From Sphingomonas sediminicola (GTDB lineage: Bacteria; Pseudomonadota; Alphaproteobacteria; Sphingomonadales; Sphingomonadaceae): DNA of 64,000 nucleotides. Where the stretch lies: contig NZ_CP060782.1 of assembly GCF_014489515.1 (NCBI RefSeq), positions 2,046,001 through 2,110,000 on the forward strand, read 5' to 3'. Position numbers and translations under genes: made by a program. Position 1 is the stretch's first letter. Every line of letters starts with the position of its first letter. The notes beneath the pieces are model-generated. The model was given only the letters and a program-made list of their open reading frames with translations. It was not told the DNA's origin and ran no database searches. Below are positions 61,775 through 64,000 of this stretch, one piece after another.

Positions 61775-62287
61775 TTGCGCAAACTGATCGTCGCAGCGGC
61801 CGCCGCTGCTCTCGTTTCCGCTTGCTCGGAAGACGCTCCGGTGAAGCAGGAAGAGACGGCCGCCGCCGTTCCTTCCGCGGGCCAGTATCAAGCCAGCTGG
61901 AAGGTCACGTCGGTCCGCTCGGTCGACAAGAGCACTCCGGCGACGAAGCTCAAGCAGGATGCGGCGGGGACCACCAGCGGATGTGTCGCCGCCGACGGCA
62001 CGATCGACCCTGCACTGTTCGCCGAGGATGGGGATACGTGCACCGTCGCCAATCCCTATGTCCGCAACGGCCGACTGAGCATGGACCTGACCTGCAAGCG
62101 CAAAAGCCAGACTGGCGAGGTTCGTCAGTCCGTCAGCGGAACGTTCAAGGCAGACAGCATGGACGTCGAAGTCAGCACGACAACCTACCTGTCGGGCTTT
62201 GGCGACTATGCCATGACCCGGACTATCACCGCCAAGCGCGTCGGCGAATGTCCGCCGGCGACGGAAAAATCCGCCAAGACGTCCTGA
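61775..62287 (+). CDS. second DUF3617-like lipoprotein
   Basis: 170 residues from the TTG at 61775, preceded by GAGGGGGAAG. The lipoprotein signal is MRKLIVAAAAAALVSAC. It has the same design as its neighbour: GQYQASWKVTSVRSVDKSTP, then SGCVAADGTIDPALFAEDGD, TCTVANPYVRNGRLSMDLTC and a closing RVGECPP. The two are diverged tandem copies. Confidence 0.82.
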   Translation: MRKLIVAAAAAALVSACSEDAPVKQEETAAAVPSAGQYQASWKVTSVRSVDKSTPATKLKQDAAGTTSGCVAADGTIDPALFAEDGDTCTVANPYVRNGRLSMDLTCKRKSQTGEVRQSVSGTFKADSMDVEVSTTTYLSGFGDYAMTRTITAKRVGECPPATEKSAKTS

Positions 62288-62322
62288 ACGGGACCCGGCG
62301 GCCCTTAAGCGTTAAGGCGCGG

Positions 62323-63219
62323 ATGCCCCGCGCCCGCGAAGTCCTGGTCTGCGTCAACCGTTCGAGCGGCACCGCCGCGCGCAGCGAGCGCGAAGCCGAC
62401 GAGATCCGCGCGGCGCTCGCGAGCGCGGGAATCAAGGGACGGGTCGAGCTGCTCGATGGTGCCGCAATCGCCGAGCAGGCGAAGAAGGCTGCGGAAGCGG
62501 TCACCGAGTTGATCGTCGTCGGCGGCGGGGACGGCACGATCAGCGCTGCTGCCGGAGCGCTTGCGGGGACCGAGACTAGTCTCGGAATCCTGCCCCTCGG
62601 GACACTCAACCATTTCGCGCGCGACCTTGGCATTCCGATGAAGCTCGACGAGGCCGCAAAGGTCATTGCGGCCGGCCAGACTCGCGTGGTTGACGTCGCC
62701 GAGGTCAATGGGCGCACCTTCATCAACAACAGCGCGATCGGCCTTTACCCGCTGATGGTGATCGACCGCGACCTGCAGCAGCAGCGGCTGGGCCGAAGCA
62801 AGAGGTTCGCCATGGTGGTCGCGGCGCTGCGGACGCTCGCGCGCTTTCATCACAATCGCCTCACCTTGACCGTGAACGACGAGCAGGCACGGCTCGACAC
62901 GCCTCTTCTGTTCGTCGGCAACAACGACTACCGGATCGACATCGGGGCGCCCGGCCACCGGGGCAGCCTGCAGGACGGGAAGCTGTGCGTCCTCGTCATG
63001 CGCAAGAAGACGCGGCGCGGACTGATCGCGGCAAGCATCCGCGCCTTGCTCAACCGGACGCGGCCGGACGATATGGTCCGGCTGGACGACGTCGCCCGCC
63101 TGCGCGTCGCAAGCCGCCGCACGCATCTTCCGATTTCCGTCGACGGCGAAGTTACCGCACTCACATCGCCACTGGACTACAAGGTGCGAAAGCGCGCTCT
63201 AAAGGTCATCGCGCCCTAA
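62323..63219 (+). CDS. diacylglycerol kinase / lipid kinase family protein
   Basis: 298 residues from the ATG at 62323 (MPRAREVLVCVNRSSGTAAR). The nucleotide-binding motif is VVGGGDGTISAAAGAL, followed by LGILPLGTLNHFARDLGIP and the second-domain segments NNSAIGLYPLMVI and ISVDGEVTAL. It fits the DagK/YegS/BmrU family that phosphorylates diacylglycerol or sphingoid lipids. In a sphingolipid-containing order the lipid substrate is of interest, but cannot be deduced. Confidence 0.92.
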   Translation: MPRAREVLVCVNRSSGTAARSEREADEIRAALASAGIKGRVELLDGAAIAEQAKKAAEAVTELIVVGGGDGTISAAAGALAGTETSLGILPLGTLNHFARDLGIPMKLDEAAKVIAAGQTRVVDVAEVNGRTFINNSAIGLYPLMVIDRDLQQQRLGRSKRFAMVVAALRTLARFHHNRLTLTVNDEQARLDTPLLFVGNNDYRIDIGAPGHRGSLQDGKLCVLVMRKKTRRGLIAASIRALLNRTRPDDMVRLDDVARLRVASRRTHLPISVDGEVTALTSPLDYKVRKRALKVIAP

Positions 63220-63225
63220 CCGCGA

Positions 63226-63477
63226 TCAGTCGCCCTTGGATGGCTTGAAGGCGTCGGGCGGGCGGTTGGAGCGATTGCCCATACCCAGCATGGTCTTGGC
63301 GTCCCGTTGTTCCCTCAGCCGCTCGGCCTCCGTCTTGCAGACCTGCTTGACGACCCGGCTGCCAGTCGAACGTTCTGTCCGGCACACCTTCTTTTCCACG
63401 GCAGGCCGTTGCCCCTCGACAATGACCGGCTGATCCTGGGCAAAAAAGGCAGAGATCAAAAGCAGCGAACCAAACAT
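63226..63477 (-). CDS. small secreted protein with paired Cys motif
   Basis: 83 residues from the ATG at 63477. A short signal peptide (MFGSLLLISAFFAQ) precedes a basic, soluble part with KKVCRTERSTGSRVVKQVCK, a two-Cys motif common to small periplasmic proteins of sphingomonads, then a Pro/Lys tail. The two Cys probably form a disulfide. Function unknown. It converges with the lipid kinase gene. Confidence 0.72.
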   Translation of the reverse strand: MFGSLLLISAFFAQDQPVIVEGQRPAVEKKVCRTERSTGSRVVKQVCKTEAERLREQRDAKTMLGMGNRSNRPPDAFKPSKGD

Positions 63478-63556
63478 TTTGGCCTCCGATATGTGGAGCC
63501 TCTGCCTCCGGCTGATTGGAGTCAAATGAGACAGACGCTTGCGCATGGGCGCACTC

Positions 63557-64000
63557 ATGAGTCACCCTGCGGGCATGAGGGGCGTTGCACTGGCATTTCT
63601 GGCCTTGGCGGGCTGCGCAACGGTCCCGCTGCAAGCGCCCGAAGTTCCGGTGTCGCAGGTTGGCGTTGCCTTCGACCGCAATGAGGAAGTCGGCAGTTTC
63701 GTGGAAGGCTTTGCCGAGCCCGCCGCCGGCCGCGCGGTCACTCCCGACGATCCGGTGCGCGTCGCCTCGATCAGCAAGCTGGTCGTCGGCATCGGCGTGA
63801 TGAAGCTTGTCGAGCAGGGCAAGCTAGACCTCGACAGCGATGCGTCGGCCTACCTCGGCTGGAAACTTAGAAACCCGGCGTATCCCAATCGCCCGATCAC
63901 GCTCCGGCAATTGCTGTCGCACACAAGCTCCGTCCGCGACCATCACGACCAATATGCGATTCCGCTCGGCGACAGCGTCCAGTCGATCATGGCGGCGCCG
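63557..64000 (+). CDS. serine beta-lactamase-like hydrolase, lipoprotein, 3' truncated by window edge
   Basis: The frame runs off the right edge (at least 148 residues). In-frame starts at 63545, 63557 and 63575 all give a lipoprotein signal ending ALAFLALAGC. The catalytic SxxK motif is VASISKLVVG near residue 75, followed by GVMKLVEQGKLDLDSDASAY and ITLRQLLSHTSSVRDHHD, as in class C beta-lactamase/esterase/DD-peptidase relatives (PF00144). The second motif YxN would lie outside the window. Likely a periplasmic esterase or peptidase. Confidence 0.85.
   Translation, partial: MSHPAGMRGVALAFLALAGCATVPLQAPEVPVSQVGVAFDRNEEVGSFVEGFAEPAAGRAVTPDDPVRVASISKLVVGIGVMKLVEQGKLDLDSDASAYLGWKLRNPAYPNRPITLRQLLSHTSSVRDHHDQYAIPLGDSVQSIMAAP

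Noticed and set aside
61822-62322. N-terminal extension of the lipid kinase
   Set aside because: The frame is open upstream only because it mirrors the DUF3617 gene; the kinase family starts at about MPRAREVLVCVN (62323).

Overview
The window looks like chromosomal DNA of a GC-rich alphaproteobacterium of the order Sphingomonadales (a Sphingomonas or Sphingomicrobium-like organism). I infer this from the high-GC coding style, three large TonB-dependent receptors, the LOG, NudC, DUF3617 and TIGR02117 families, and a dispersed short intergenic repeat that I recall from sphingomonad genomes. Most of it is core genome with short operons. I see no integrase, transposase, CRISPR array or phage structural gene.

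Layout. 1-952: 3' part of a DUF4130-UdgX uracil-DNA binding gene. 949-9969 (minus): a dciA - DsbA-like - smc - DJ-1/PfpI - cytochrome P450 run, ending with a siderophore receptor that has a Fur-like site. 9998-12575 (plus): mutY, nudC and a cytochrome c. 12595-17872 (minus): a LOG protein, creD, a small membrane protein and sdhCDA without an adjacent sdhB. 18055-23446 (plus): a chemoreceptor-like signalling protein, then a tightly overlapping SDR - B3 metallo-beta-lactamase - prmA - S10 carboxypeptidase run. 23447-36170: an accessory stretch with two large TonB receptors, BlaI-like and PadR regulators, a GNAT enzyme, a diheme cytochrome, tRNA-Arg, palindromic operator-like sites and most copies of the short repeat. 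36171-47186: ligA, a dienelactone hydrolase, recN, bamD, yajC-secD-secF, tRNA-Pro and hslVU. 47222-50152 (minus): a TMEM175-like channel, a remnant endolysin/holin release cassette, and a DUF4142 - cupredoxin - ECF sigma operon. 50231-57831: an M20 peptidase, an ArsR/SRPBCC scar, and two paralogous L,D-transpeptidases around an autotransporter esterase. 57922-64000: uvrB, a CPBP protease, two DUF3617 lipoproteins, a lipid kinase, and the start of a serine beta-lactamase-like lipoprotein.

The strongest pattern is technical or evolutionary. At 23 places a reading frame, or the tRNA-Pro anticodon loop, is restored by adding one G or C to a short G/C run (2 to 5 bases). The affected genes include housekeeping ones (secF, hslU, uvrB, sdhA, sdhC, mutY). 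This fits uncorrected homopolymer shortening in a long-read assembly better than true gene decay. I therefore annotate these as single interrupted genes and give the site. The exceptions are the endolysin/holin locus and the ArsR/SRPBCC locus, where the damage goes beyond one-base run errors and real decay or rearrangement is likely.

The most interesting biology candidates are the endolysin-holin fusion remnant, the shared TACG-N3-CGTA sites at two receptor promoters, the receptor with a double polyproline C-terminal tail, the B3 metallo-beta-lactamase, and the dispersed intergenic repeat.
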